DNA of 64,000 bases from Methylobacterium marchantiae (GTDB lineage Bacteria > Pseudomonadota > Alphaproteobacteria > Rhizobiales > Beijerinckiaceae), in the NCBI RefSeq assembly GCF_022179405.1, contig NZ_BPQT01000002.1, forward strand, positions 42,994-106,993, read 5' to 3'. The notes beneath the pieces are model-generated. The model saw nothing but the letters and a program-made list of their open reading frames with translations, was not told the DNA's origin and did no database searches. The translations under genes were made by a program, and so were the position numbers. Shown here one piece after another: positions 35,956 to 44,571 of this stretch (within the stretch, counting starts at the first letter, position 1; the number at the start of each line of letters is the position of its first letter).

Positions 35956-35988
35956 GGGCGATTCTCGCGTGACGCTGTTCGAGCAGGA

Positions 35989-37074
35989 CTATTGCGGCTT
36001 GTCGGACAGGCGGACCCGCTGGCCTTCGCTGAGGCTGCGGGCGCCCGCGAGCACGACGCGCTCGCCGGCTTTCAGTCCGTCGGTGATGGCGACGCGGTCG
36101 TCGCTCCGCTCGGCCACGGTGACGTCGCGCCGGGAGACGGAATCCCCGGCCTCGTTCACGATCCAGACCGCGCTTTGCCCATCCGCCTCGAACAATGCCG
36201 TCGCCGGCAGCGGGAAGCGCGGCTTCATCTGGCGCGAGAGCCCGACCGTGATGGTGGAGCCGAGGCGGAAGGCGTCCGACGGGTCGAGCAGGGTCATCCG
36301 GATGCGCCGGGTGCGGGTCCTCTGGTCGGCGAAGGGCGAGATCTCGCGGACCTTGCCCGTCGCCGTCACGTCGGGCGCGCTCTGGAGCGACACGGTGAAG
36401 ACCGCATCCTTCGGCATGGCGCCCACGAGGTCCTCGGGGATGTCGACAACGGCCTCGCGCTCCTCCGGACGGGCCAGGGTCGCGACCGCCTGCCCGGCCG
36501 AGAGGACTTGGCCGACCTCCGCGCTGCGCACCGTGACGACACCGTCGAAATCGGCATGCAGCTCGGTATACCCCATCTGATCGCGGGCCTTCTGCAGGTT
36601 CGCCTGTGCCTGGGCGAGGCGGGCCTGCGCGGTGTCCCGGCTCGCCACGGCACTGTCGAGACGGGCCTGCGTGACGTTGCCGTTGGCCATCAGGCGGCGC
36701 TGCCGGAGTTCGGTCGCGCTGGCGTTCTCGGCCTGCGCCGTCGCGTCGGCGAGTTCCGCCTCGGCGCGGGTGAGGGCGAAACGCGTCACGATGGGGTCGA
36801 GGGCGGCGATCCGCTGGCCCTTCTTGACCACGTCGCCCATCGTCACGTCGCGGGCGATCATACGGCCGGCGATCTGGAAGCCGATCTCAGACTGGTAACG
36901 GGGGGCGACGAACCCGGCGAAGGGTCCGAACACGATCGTGTCGACGGGCTTTGCCACCGCATAGAGCACGGGCCGCACCGGCGGCGGGCCGGCCTCGTCC
37001 TCGGCTCCGTGGCAGGCGCCGAGGACGGCGAGGACCGCCGAGGCCAGGGCGAGGCGGATGCCGGCGCGGATCAT
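35989..37074 (-). CDS. RND efflux membrane-fusion lipoprotein
   Basis: 361 aa. The signal peptide ends in the lipobox VLGAC (about 17-21), so the protein is lipid-anchored in the periplasm. A lipoyl/barrel-sandwich part (ARDVTMGDVVKKGQRIAALD), a coiled-coil hairpin of about 95-170, and beta-barrel domains follow, the usual HlyD/AcrA layout. It overlaps the upstream adaptor gene by 4 bp and ends 33 bp before the permease. Confidence 0.9.
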   Translation of the reverse strand: MIRAGIRLALASAVLAVLGACHGAEDEAGPPPVRPVLYAVAKPVDTIVFGPFAGFVAPRYQSEIGFQIAGRMIARDVTMGDVVKKGQRIAALDPIVTRFALTRAEAELADATAQAENASATELRQRRLMANGNVTQARLDSAVASRDTAQARLAQAQANLQKARDQMGYTELHADFDGVVTVRSAEVGQVLSAGQAVATLARPEEREAVVDIPEDLVGAMPKDAVFTVSLQSAPDVTATGKVREISPFADQRTRTRRIRMTLLDPSDAFRLGSTITVGLSRQMKPRFPLPATALFEADGQSAVWIVNEAGDSVSRRDVTVAERSDDRVAITDGLKAGERVVLAGARSLSEGQRVRLSDKPQ

Positions 37075-38198
37075 CGGCCGATCTCCTCGGCGACGGACAC
37101 GGTCTGCCCCGGCCTGAGAAACTGGATACCGGCGATGACGACCTCCTCGCCCGGCTCGACCCCGCCGGACAGGGCGATGGTGTTGGGAGAGTAGCGTTCG
37201 ATGGTGACGTTACGGGGGGCGACCTTGCCGCTCGCCGGATCGCGGACCCAGACCGCGGGACCGTCCTCCCAGCGATAGAGCGACGACCAGGGCAGGACGA
37301 TCGCGGTCTGCGGCCGGAACTTGCCCGTGCCGATGACGATGGCCCCCAGCGACATGGCGGCGGGCGTGTCCTTCAGGCCGATCTTCACCCGCACCGTCCC
37401 GGAGGTGGAATCGACGCTCGGCGAGATCTCGCGCACGGTGCCGACCGTCCGCACCTTCGGGTCGGCCTGGAGGGTGATGTCGACGTTCTTGCTCTCGGGC
37501 GGGGTCGCGAGCACCGCCTCGAACACGTTGAACACCGCATCGCGCGGCCCGTCCTCGGCCATGGTGAGGACGGTCTGGCCAGCCTGAACCACCTGCCCCA
37601 CCTCGAAGCTGCGGCTCAGGACGATGCCGTCCACGCCCGCCTTCAGGTCGGTGTAGGAAAACTGCTCCTGGGCCGTGCCGAGTGCCGCCTTGGCGGACTC
37701 GACGGAGGCCTGGGTCGTGCGCAATTGCTGCTCGGCATCGTCATAGCTCGGCCGCGTGGTGTAGCCGCTGGAGAGCAGCATCTCCTGGCGCTTGAAATTG
37801 ACCTTGGCCTGGGTCAGCAGCGCCTCGGCCGAGGTCAGCGCCGCCTGCGCATTGTTGAGGTTGGAGCGCTGCTCCTGAGGATCGAGCCTGGCGAGGACCT
37901 GATCGGCGGTGACATGATCGCCGACCTCGACGAGGCGGGTGGCGATCTTCCCGTTGTTGCGGAAGGCCACGTTCACCTGGGACTGGGCCTGGATGTCGCC
38001 GGTGAAGACGAGGTCCGCGGCGATCGTGCTGCGCTCCGCCTTCACCGTTCGGACCACCGCGATACTCCGTTTCGCCGCGTCGGCGACGGACGGTTCCACG
38101 GGCTCGTTCGCCTGCGCCGGAAGGCCGACGATACCGACGAGCGCGGCGAACCAGAGAATCACGACGAGCCGCGCATCGCGGGCTCGTCGAGCGGACAT
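37071..38198 (-). CDS. RND efflux membrane-fusion protein (second adaptor)
   Basis: 375 aa from the ATG at 38198 (a GTG at 38213 is an alternative). A cleavable signal peptide ends near LPAQA, without a lipobox cysteine, unlike its neighbour. HlyD-type features: VEVGDHVTADQVLARLDPQEQ, a coiled coil of about 85-160, and a barrel domain. Two adaptors for one permease suggests a heteromeric adaptor ring, as in some triclosan or multidrug exporters. First gene of the efflux operon, divergent from the TetR gene. Confidence 0.9.
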   Translation of the reverse strand: MSARRARDARLVVILWFAALVGIVGLPAQANEPVEPSVADAAKRSIAVVRTVKAERSTIAADLVFTGDIQAQSQVNVAFRNNGKIATRLVEVGDHVTADQVLARLDPQEQRSNLNNAQAALTSAEALLTQAKVNFKRQEMLLSSGYTTRPSYDDAEQQLRTTQASVESAKAALGTAQEQFSYTDLKAGVDGIVLSRSFEVGQVVQAGQTVLTMAEDGPRDAVFNVFEAVLATPPESKNVDITLQADPKVRTVGTVREISPSVDSTSGTVRVKIGLKDTPAAMSLGAIVIGTGKFRPQTAIVLPWSSLYRWEDGPAVWVRDPASGKVAPRNVTIERYSPNTIALSGGVEPGEEVVIAGIQFLRPGQTVSVAEEIGR

Positions 38199-38270
38199 GG
38201 TCAGGCCAGACACTGCGATCCCGTTCCGTGAAAGCTCTATCGGCCGCCACTCCTATCGGCTATCCTACCG

Positions 38271-38284
38271 ACCGTCCAGACGGT
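38271..38284. promoter_or_regulatory. candidate TetR operator
   Basis: ACCGTC-CA-GACGGT is a perfect 6+6 bp dyad in the 106 bp between the divergent efflux operon and the TetR gene, 20 bp before the latter's ATG. Its place is typical of an autoregulated TetR operator that would also control the adaptor genes. Confidence 0.55.
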
Positions 38285-38304
38285 TTTTAACGGAAGACAG
38301 ACAG

Positions 38305-38898
38305 ATGGTGAAGCCGCGCACACGGCGCGACGATCGGGCGAGTATCATCCTCGATGCCGCCGAAAGCCTGATCCGCCGCTCGGGCACGCGGACTCTCACG
38401 ATCGATGCGGTCGCGACCGAGGCGAGCCTGAGCAAGGGCGGGGTCCTCCACCATTTCGCATCCAAGGACGCGCTGATCTCGGCCCTCGCCGAGCGCAAAC
38501 TCAAGGAGGTCAAGGAGGACATCGCCCGGCACGAAGCGGAGCAGGTTCCCGGGCCCTCCGCCCTGCCCCTCGCCCTGATCGCCCATGCGCGGCAGGTCTA
38601 TGCCGACGAGGAGGGATTTCCGCGGGCGCTGCTCCTCGCTTCCGCGGAGAACCCTGAAGCCTTCGCGGGCTTCAACGCCTTCCTCGGCGAGCGGCTCGCC
38701 GGGTTCGAGAAGATCGAACGATGCCCGGGGATCGGCGCGGCGCTCGTCTTCTCGACGCTGGGGCTGCTGATCACCCGGACGCTGGGCTTCCATTCCATGG
38801 AAGGTCCGCAGCTCGAACGTCTCTTCGACGGCCTCGAGAAGGTGGCGCGTTCCGTGACCGAGGCCGAGATCCCACCGGATTCCTGCGGACGGGAGTGA
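38305..38898 (+). CDS. TetR-family transcriptional regulator
   Basis: 197 aa. The N-terminal HTH reads ILDAAESLIRRSGTRTLTIDAVATEASLSKGGVLHHFASKDAL when taken in pieces (about 15-57), with SKGGVLHHF as the recognition helix region. The C-terminal ligand domain resembles the TetR_C group of efflux repressors. GGAAG eight bases before the ATG supports the start. It is divergent from the RND operon and most likely represses it; its inducer is unknown. An 7 bp gap separates its stop from the convergent HDAC-like gene. Confidence 0.88.
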   Translation: MVKPRTRRDDRASIILDAAESLIRRSGTRTLTIDAVATEASLSKGGVLHHFASKDALISALAERKLKEVKEDIARHEAEQVPGPSALPLALIAHARQVYADEEGFPRALLLASAENPEAFAGFNAFLGERLAGFEKIERCPGIGAALVFSTLGLLITRTLGFHSMEGPQLERLFDGLEKVARSVTEAEIPPDSCGRE

Positions 38899-38905
38899 CG
38901 GCGCG

Positions 38906-39805
38906 TCAGGCGAGCGCCGCCATGGCCTGGAAGACGAGGGCGTGGCGGGCGGCGAGCGCGTCGATATCGCCGGTATAGCCGCCGCCGATGACCGCCACGA
39001 GGGGGATGCGCCGCCGCCGCGCCTCTCCGACGACGGTTAAGTCGCGCGCCCGCAGGCCGGCATCGGTGAGCGACAGACGCCCGAGCCGGTCGTCCACGTG
39101 CGGGTCGACACCGGCGTTGTAAAAGACGAGGTCCGGTGCGAGGCCGTCGAGGAGGCCCGGCAGATGCGCGCCGAGCACCGCGGCGTAACCGGCATCGTCA
39201 ACGCCGTCGCTCAGGCCGATATCAAGATCGCCGGCGATCTTGCGCGTCGGATAGTTCTTCTCCGCATGGATCGACACGGTGAACAGGTCCGGCGACCCGG
39301 CAAGGCAATCGGCGGTGCCGTCGCCCTGGTGGACGTCGCAATCGACGATGAGCGCCCGGCGGATCGTGCCCTCTTCCTGGAGTGCCAGGGCGGCGATGGC
39401 GACATCGTTGAACAGACAGAATCCGGCGCCGGTCTCACGCCGCGCATGGTGGCTGCCGCCGGCGGCACTTCCCGCGAGGCCATGCTCCAGCGCCAGTCGC
39501 GCCGCCGCGAGGGTCCCGCCGGCCGAGGCGCGCGAACGGGCGACGACACTCTCGTCCACGGGCAGGCCGATGCTGCGCTCGATCTCCCGCGACACCGAAC
39601 AGGCGAGGACCGCGTCCACGTAATCCGCGCGGTGGGCGCGCTTGAGCAGGGCAGCATCGGCGGGCTCCGGCCTGACGAAGCCCGAGGGCGCGAGACCGAG
39701 TTCTGTCAGCATCTCGGCGAGGCGACCGTATTTCCGCATCGGGAAGCGATGGCCGTCGGGCAGGACGGCTTGATAGGCCGGGTGGAAGACGATCGGCGGG
39801 ATCAT
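38906..39805 (-). CDS. histone deacetylase-family (acetylpolyamine/acetoin-utilisation type) amidohydrolase
   Basis: 299 aa. Motifs of the zinc-dependent HDAC superfamily are complete: GGSHHARRETGAGFCLFND (the paired catalytic His), DCDVHQGDGT (metal Asp and His), GVDPHVDDRLGRLSLT (metal Asp), and GGGYTGD (transition-state loop, with Tyr). Bacterial members deacetylate small amines or proteins; the substrate here is not known. It is followed 13 bp upstream (in transcription order preceded) by the FAD oxidoreductase gene, so the two form a pair. Confidence 0.87.
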   Translation of the reverse strand: MIPPIVFHPAYQAVLPDGHRFPMRKYGRLAEMLTELGLAPSGFVRPEPADAALLKRAHRADYVDAVLACSVSREIERSIGLPVDESVVARSRASAGGTLAAARLALEHGLAGSAAGGSHHARRETGAGFCLFNDVAIAALALQEEGTIRRALIVDCDVHQGDGTADCLAGSPDLFTVSIHAEKNYPTRKIAGDLDIGLSDGVDDAGYAAVLGAHLPGLLDGLAPDLVFYNAGVDPHVDDRLGRLSLTDAGLRARDLTVVGEARRRRIPLVAVIGGGYTGDIDALAARHALVFQAMAALA

Positions 39806-39818
39806 GTCGAAGCCGGGA

Positions 39819-40784
39819 TCATGCGAGATCCGCGATCATCCGCGCGGCGAGAGCCGCGCCGCTGTCATGGGCGGCCTCCACCCTCGGGCCGAGGCACCAA
39901 TCACCGCAGGCGCCGAGCCTGAGCGACGGATCGTAGAGGCAATCCCGGCCGAGGGGCGTCTCGACAAGGGCATAACGCCAGCGATGGGCGCTCGCATGGA
40001 TCGGCTTCAGTGGAGCGTCCATACTCGCCTCAATGGCCGCGACGAGCAGGGCGGCGACCTCCTCCCGCGTCCTCTCGAGATGGGTCCGCGACCAGTCCGG
40101 GGTGGCATGGACGACCATCCGAACCGTATCGGTCGATCGTCCGGGCTTGCGATCCTCGCGAAACATCTGCGCGATCGGTCCGCTCGCGTCGTTCAGGGGG
40201 CCGCCCTGCAGCGGGCAATCCCCCTCCCAGGCCAGCATCAGCGACCAGCACGGCGCATAGACCGGGATCTCGAGCCCCGGCAGCGACACGTCGCTCGCCG
40301 CCAGTAGGGCTGCGACCTGCGGTGCGGGAAAGCTCACCGCCACCGCGTCGAAGACCTCGCCATCGGAGAAGACCTCGCCCTCGGACCCCTCGGCGATATC
40401 GAGGCGCCATGATCCGCCCACGTTTTCGAGGCGGGTGATCTTGCGGCCCGAGCGCGTCTCGATCCCGTCGAGGAGATCGCGGACCGGTGCCGTCATGCCG
40501 GGAATGCCGACGGATCCGCCCGTTTCCTCCCACTCGCCGACGATGCCCCGGTCGGTCCAGTCGGCGAGGCGTTCGCGAAAACCGGCTCCATGCGCCCGCA
40601 TGAACTGGGCGCCGTGATCGAAGGAGAGACCGGATTCGTCGACCCGTCGCGTGGCCATCCGCCCGCCGATGCCACGCCCCTTGTCGAAGACGGTGACGGC
40701 CAGACCGGCCTCGCTCAAGTGCCGGGCGGCGACGGCCCCCGCTATCCCGGCCCCCAGAACGGCCACGCGCCTCGTTTCGCCCAC
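39819..40784 (-). CDS. renalase-like NAD(P)/FAD-dependent oxidoreductase
   Basis: 321 aa. The N-terminal FAD-binding motif is VAVLGAGIAGAVAARHLSEAG, followed by GRGIGGRMATRR, the renalase-type signature, and FDHGAQFMRA. The C-terminal ACGDWCLGPRVEAAHDSGAALA binds the FAD ribityl chain. Bacterial renalases oxidise 2- and 6-dihydro-NAD(P) isomers back to NAD(P), a repair function; that role is likely but not proven here. It starts in a 144 bp divergent region shared with the GT21 gene and is cotranscribed with the HDAC-like gene. Confidence 0.85.
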   Translation of the reverse strand: MGETRRVAVLGAGIAGAVAARHLSEAGLAVTVFDKGRGIGGRMATRRVDESGLSFDHGAQFMRAHGAGFRERLADWTDRGIVGEWEETGGSVGIPGMTAPVRDLLDGIETRSGRKITRLENVGGSWRLDIAEGSEGEVFSDGEVFDAVAVSFPAPQVAALLAASDVSLPGLEIPVYAPCWSLMLAWEGDCPLQGGPLNDASGPIAQMFREDRKPGRSTDTVRMVVHATPDWSRTHLERTREEVAALLVAAIEASMDAPLKPIHASAHRWRYALVETPLGRDCLYDPSLRLGACGDWCLGPRVEAAHDSGAALAARMIADLA

Positions 40785-40928
40785 GCCACACCTTTCTTCG
40801 CGGAGAGGCCGATCGGCCCCCGCGCCAACGTCACCCGCACCCTGTCATACGACTGAAACAGCCCACCTGTTAGGCCCCTCGTCATGGGCTGGTTCCGTCG
40901 AATGGCGGAGGCGGGGAGGAATGGCGGC

Positions 40929-42089
40929 ATGATCGGCAGCATCGAGACCGGCGCGGTCGTCGCGCTCTCGCTCTGTGCCGTGCTGACGCTCGTCAACCTC
41001 CTGAGCATCGCCATCGCGGCACGCCGGATCGGACGGGATCGCGGCACGGCGAGCTTTCCCGCCGCCGCGCCGATCTCGCTGGTGCGTCCGGTCTGCGGCC
41101 TCGAAGCCTTCAGCGAGGAGATGCTGGAGCGCGGCTTCCGGCTCGCCCATCCGAGTTACGAACTGATCTTCTGCGTCGCCGATGGCCGCGACCCCGTCGT
41201 CCCACTGCTGCATCGCCTGATGGCGGCCCATCCGGGGGTGCCGGCACGCCTGATCGTCGGGGACGAGCGCATCAGCGACAATCCGAAGCTCAACAATTGC
41301 GTCCGCGGCTGGGAGGAGGCCCGGCACGACTGGGTGGTGCTCGCCGATTCCAACGTGCTGATGCCGCCCGACTACCTCCAGCGGCTCCAGGCCTCGTGGC
41401 GGCCGGATACCGGGCTGGTCTGCTCGACGCCGATCGGCGCGCGGCCGGACGGGCTCTTCGCCGAACTCGAATGCGCCTTTCTCAACACCCTCCAGGCCCG
41501 CTGGCAATATACCGGCGAGAGCCTCGGCCTCGGCTTTGCCCAGGGCAAGAGCATGCTCTGGCACAAGCCCTTCCTCGACGCGCATGGCGGCATCCGCGCG
41601 CTGGCCGCGGAGATCGCCGAGGACGCGGCGGCGACCAAGCTCGTCCGCGCCGCCGGAAAGCGGGTGCATCTCGTGGCCGCGCCGTTCGAACAGCCCCTCG
41701 GATGCCGGGCGTTCCGCGAGGTCTGGTCCCGTCAGGTGCGCTGGGCGCGCCTGCGCCGGGTGACGTTCCCGCACTTCTTCGCCCCAGAGATCGGATCGGG
41801 GGCCCTGCTTCCCTTCGCGGTCGCGGCCATCGCGGTCCCGACGGCGCCGGTCCTCGTCGGCGTCGCCGCGATGGCCGCCCTCTGGTACGGGGCGGAATAC
41901 GCCCTCGCCGCCCGCGCCGGCTGGCACCGCTCGCCCCGCCTCGTCCTCGCCTTCCTGCTCCGCGACGCGATCCTGCCCGTCATGTGGACCAGCGCCTGGA
42001 TGCAGAGCGCCATCGTCTGGCGCGGGAACGCCATGGACATCCGCCCGAAGGAGACCGGACGTCTGCGCCCGCGGGTCCGGGCGGCCTGA
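40929..42089 (+). CDS. GT21-family (ceramide glucosyltransferase-like) glycosyltransferase
   Basis: 386 aa from the ATG at 40929 (GGAGG nine bases upstream; ATGs at 40884 and 40902 would lengthen it). One N-terminal membrane helix (about 5-30) and two or three C-terminal ones surround a GT-A domain with KLNNCVRGWEEA, the D1/D2 acid motif DSNVLMPPD, EDAAATKLVRAAGK (catalytic base region) and RQVRWARLRR ((Q/R)XXRW). Members glucosylate ceramide or, as HpnI, add GlcNAc to bacteriohopanetetrol. Which lipid is used here is not clear because no sphingolipid or hopanoid genes are next to it. Confidence 0.82.
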   Translation: MIGSIETGAVVALSLCAVLTLVNLLSIAIAARRIGRDRGTASFPAAAPISLVRPVCGLEAFSEEMLERGFRLAHPSYELIFCVADGRDPVVPLLHRLMAAHPGVPARLIVGDERISDNPKLNNCVRGWEEARHDWVVLADSNVLMPPDYLQRLQASWRPDTGLVCSTPIGARPDGLFAELECAFLNTLQARWQYTGESLGLGFAQGKSMLWHKPFLDAHGGIRALAAEIAEDAAATKLVRAAGKRVHLVAAPFEQPLGCRAFREVWSRQVRWARLRRVTFPHFFAPEIGSGALLPFAVAAIAVPTAPVLVGVAAMAALWYGAEYALAARAGWHRSPRLVLAFLLRDAILPVMWTSAWMQSAIVWRGNAMDIRPKETGRLRPRVRAA

Positions 42090-42188
42090 GGCCGGGTTCC
42101 CGCCCGGCATTTGGTGATCCGCGCTTTCGGCAGCACTCTTGCTTGGCCGTTGCCCGACGGCAGCCGATGCCGATGGCGGGAACCGATC

Positions 42189-43565
42189 ATGCAAAGCGAA
42201 TCCACCAGCCTTCATAAAGGTCTGAACGCGTTTCACTTGTGGGGCATCGCCGTCGGCCTCGTGATCTCGGGCGAGTATTTCGGCTGGAGCTACGGCTGGG
42301 CCAGCGCCGGCACGCTCGGCTTCCTCGTCACCACGACCTTCATCGCGGCGATGTACGTCGCCTTCATCTTCAGCTTCACCGAGCTGACCACCGCGATCCC
42401 GCAGGCCGGCGGCCCCTTCGCCTACAGCAAGCGCGCCTTCGGACCGATCGGCGGCTGCATCGCCGGCTACGCCACGCTGATCGAGTTCGTCTTCGCGCCC
42501 CCCGCCATCGCGCTCGCCATCGGCGCCTATCTCAACGTCCAGTTTCCGGGGCTCGACCCGAAACACGCGGCGCTCGGCGCCTACCTGATCTTCATGACCC
42601 TGAACATCGTCGGGGTGCAGATCGCCGCCACGTTCGAATTGTTCGTGACCATCCTGGCGGTGGGCGAGCTCCTGGTCTTCATGGGCGTGGTCGCCCCCGC
42701 CTTCAGCTTCACCAACTTCGCGGCCCATGGCTGGGCCGGCGAGTCGACCTTCACCCTGGCGTCCATCGGCGGCATGTTCGCAGCGATCCCCTTCGCGATC
42801 TGGTTCTTCCTCGCCATCGAGGGCGTAGCCATGGCGGCCGAGGAGGCGAAGGACCCCAAGCGTACCATCCCGATCGCCTACATCACCGGCGTCCTGACGC
42901 TCACCGCCCTGGCCTTCGGCGTGATGATCTTCGCCGGCGGCTCGGGCGACTGGCGGACGCTCAGCAACCTCAACGACCCCCTGCCCCAGGCGATGAAGAC
43001 GGTGGTGGGCGAGTCGAGCGGCTGGCTGCACATGCTGGTCTGGCTCGGCCTGTTCGGCCTCGTCGCCTCGTTCCACGGCATCATCATGGGCTATTCGCGC
43101 CAGATCTTCGCCCTCGGACGCGCCGGCTACCTGCCCGGCTTCCTCGCCAAGGTCCATCCGCGCTTCCAGACCCCGCACATCGCCACGGTGGCCGGCGGCC
43201 TCGTCGGCATCGCGGCGATCTACAGCGACAACCTGATCGAGATCGCCGGGCAATCCCTCACCGCGAGCATCGTCACCATGGCGGTGTTCGGCGCGCTGGT
43301 CATGTACGGCATGAGCATGGCCGCCCTGTTCAAGCTGCGCCGCAGCGAGCCCGACCTCGCCCGCCCCTACCGGGCGCCGTTCTTTCCGGCGGCACCCGCC
43401 TTCGCCCTGGCGATGGCCGGCATCTGCTTCGTGGCCCTCGTCGTGTTCAATCCGGTGATCTTCGCGATCTTCCTGGCCGTGATGGTGGTCGCCGTGCTGG
43501 CCTCGCATTTCCTGGCGAGGCCGACTGCGGTCACTCCCGCCACGGCCCTCGATCCGGCGATCTGA
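42189..43565 (+). CDS. APC-family amino acid/ethanolamine permease
   Basis: 458 aa with about twelve membrane helices. The start at LHKGLNAFHLWGIAVGLVISGEYFGWSYGW carries the APC superfamily unwound helix 1 in GLVISGEYFG, with the variant typical of the ethanolamine permease branch; TELTTAIPQAGGPFAYSKRAFGP is helix 3. A proton-coupled import of ethanolamine or a related amine is expected, but no eutBC genes are nearby. The downstream GATase gene is 46 bp away in the same direction. Confidence 0.82.
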   Translation: MQSESTSLHKGLNAFHLWGIAVGLVISGEYFGWSYGWASAGTLGFLVTTTFIAAMYVAFIFSFTELTTAIPQAGGPFAYSKRAFGPIGGCIAGYATLIEFVFAPPAIALAIGAYLNVQFPGLDPKHAALGAYLIFMTLNIVGVQIAATFELFVTILAVGELLVFMGVVAPAFSFTNFAAHGWAGESTFTLASIGGMFAAIPFAIWFFLAIEGVAMAAEEAKDPKRTIPIAYITGVLTLTALAFGVMIFAGGSGDWRTLSNLNDPLPQAMKTVVGESSGWLHMLVWLGLFGLVASFHGIIMGYSRQIFALGRAGYLPGFLAKVHPRFQTPHIATVAGGLVGIAAIYSDNLIEIAGQSLTASIVTMAVFGALVMYGMSMAALFKLRRSEPDLARPYRAPFFPAAPAFALAMAGICFVALVVFNPVIFAIFLAVMVVAVLASHFLARPTAVTPATALDPAI

Positions 43566-43611
43566 TGCGCCGGATCTCGCAAGGAGGACGCGTGTCGACC
43601 ATAAGGCGGGG

Positions 43612-44310
43612 ATGAAGATCGGAATCATCGAGGCGGGCACGCCGCCCGCCCGTCTGGCCGGGGCCTATCCGTCCTATGGCCGCATGGTCGAACGGCTCAT
43701 CGGCGACGCTGCCGAGGTCACGACCTTCCCGGTGGCCGAGGGGCGGCTTCCCACCTCTCCCGACGATTTCGACGCGTTCTTCGTCACCGGATCGGCGGCG
43801 GGCATCTATGACGACCTGCCGTGGATCGCGCCGCTCAAGGACTTCCTGCGCGGCGTCGAGGGGCGCGCCAAGCTGGTCGGCCTCTGCTTCGGACACCAGG
43901 TCATGGCGGCGGCCTTCGGCGGTACCGTCGAGGAATCCCCGAAAGGCTGGGGCATCGGCCTCCACACCTACGACGTCTTCGAACGCGCGGATTGGATGGA
44001 TGAGGCGGACCGCGTCTCGGTCCCGGCCATCCATCAGGATCAGGTGATCGTTCCGCCCGCCGGGGCCCGCATCCTCGGCGGCAATGCGTTCACGCCCTAC
44101 GGCATCCTGTCCTACCCCGAACGACGGGCGATCTCGTTCCAGGTCCATCCGGAATTCGAGACGGATTACGCCACCGCCCTCATCGCCGGACACCGCCCGG
44201 CCGTTCCTCACGACGAGGCGTTCCGAACCGCCGCCCTCGCCTCTCTCGAGGGCACGAGCGACGCTCCCCGGATCGGCGGCTGGATCCGCCGCTTCCTGCA
44301 TTCGCGGTGA
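43612..44310 (+). CDS. class I glutamine amidotransferase-like protein (GuaA N-domain type)
   Basis: 232 aa. The catalytic nucleophile is in LVGLCFGHQVMAAAFGG, with the His/Glu pair in FQVHPEFETDY, so the triad is complete. Stand-alone GATase domains of this sort include gamma-glutamyl hydrolases that act on gamma-glutamylated amines. Placed right after an amine permease, a role in amine catabolism is plausible (inference). It is followed by the convergent tRNA-Leu gene. Confidence 0.82.
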   Translation: MKIGIIEAGTPPARLAGAYPSYGRMVERLIGDAAEVTTFPVAEGRLPTSPDDFDAFFVTGSAAGIYDDLPWIAPLKDFLRGVEGRAKLVGLCFGHQVMAAAFGGTVEESPKGWGIGLHTYDVFERADWMDEADRVSVPAIHQDQVIVPPAGARILGGNAFTPYGILSYPERRAISFQVHPEFETDYATALIAGHRPAVPHDEAFRTAALASLEGTSDAPRIGGWIRRFLHSR

Positions 44311-44353
44311 CGAACGGGAAAACTGTAGAGGAGCGCTTGCTGAACTGGGCTGA

Positions 44354-44440
44354 TGGTGCGGGCGGTCGGAATCGAACCGACACTCTGTCACCAGAACCGG
44401 ATTTTGAGTCCGGCGCGTCTACCAGTTCCACCACGCCCGC
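44354..44440 (-). tRNA. tRNA-Leu (anticodon CAA)
   Basis: The minus strand folds as a class II tRNA: acceptor GCGGGCG paired with CGCCCGC, D arm with GGTAGACGC, anticodon stem CCGGA/TCCGG around the loop CTCAAAA (anticodon CAA), a variable arm, T arm GTCGGTTCGATTCCGAC, and an encoded 3' CCA. Length 87 including CCA. Convergent with the GATase gene, which ends 43 bp away. Confidence 0.95.
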
Positions 44441-44571
44441 AACAACCGCGTCATGGCACAGGATCGCGCTGACGGCCAGAGGGGTTCTGCCTCCGTCGTT
44501 CCGGCTCGCAACCGCGCCCGGGTTGTGCTCAAAGGGCCTCGCGCCTTCCCCTTTCGGAGAGAAGCTGAACC

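Noticed and set aside
34456-37194. Long plus-strand frame opposite the RND permease and adaptor
   Set aside because: Low-complexity Arg/Glu/His-rich translation typical of antisense frames in high-GC DNA; crosses two real genes.
40845-43640. Long minus-strand frame opposite GT21 and permease genes
   Set aside because: Spans two well-supported plus-strand genes and has no recognisable domain.
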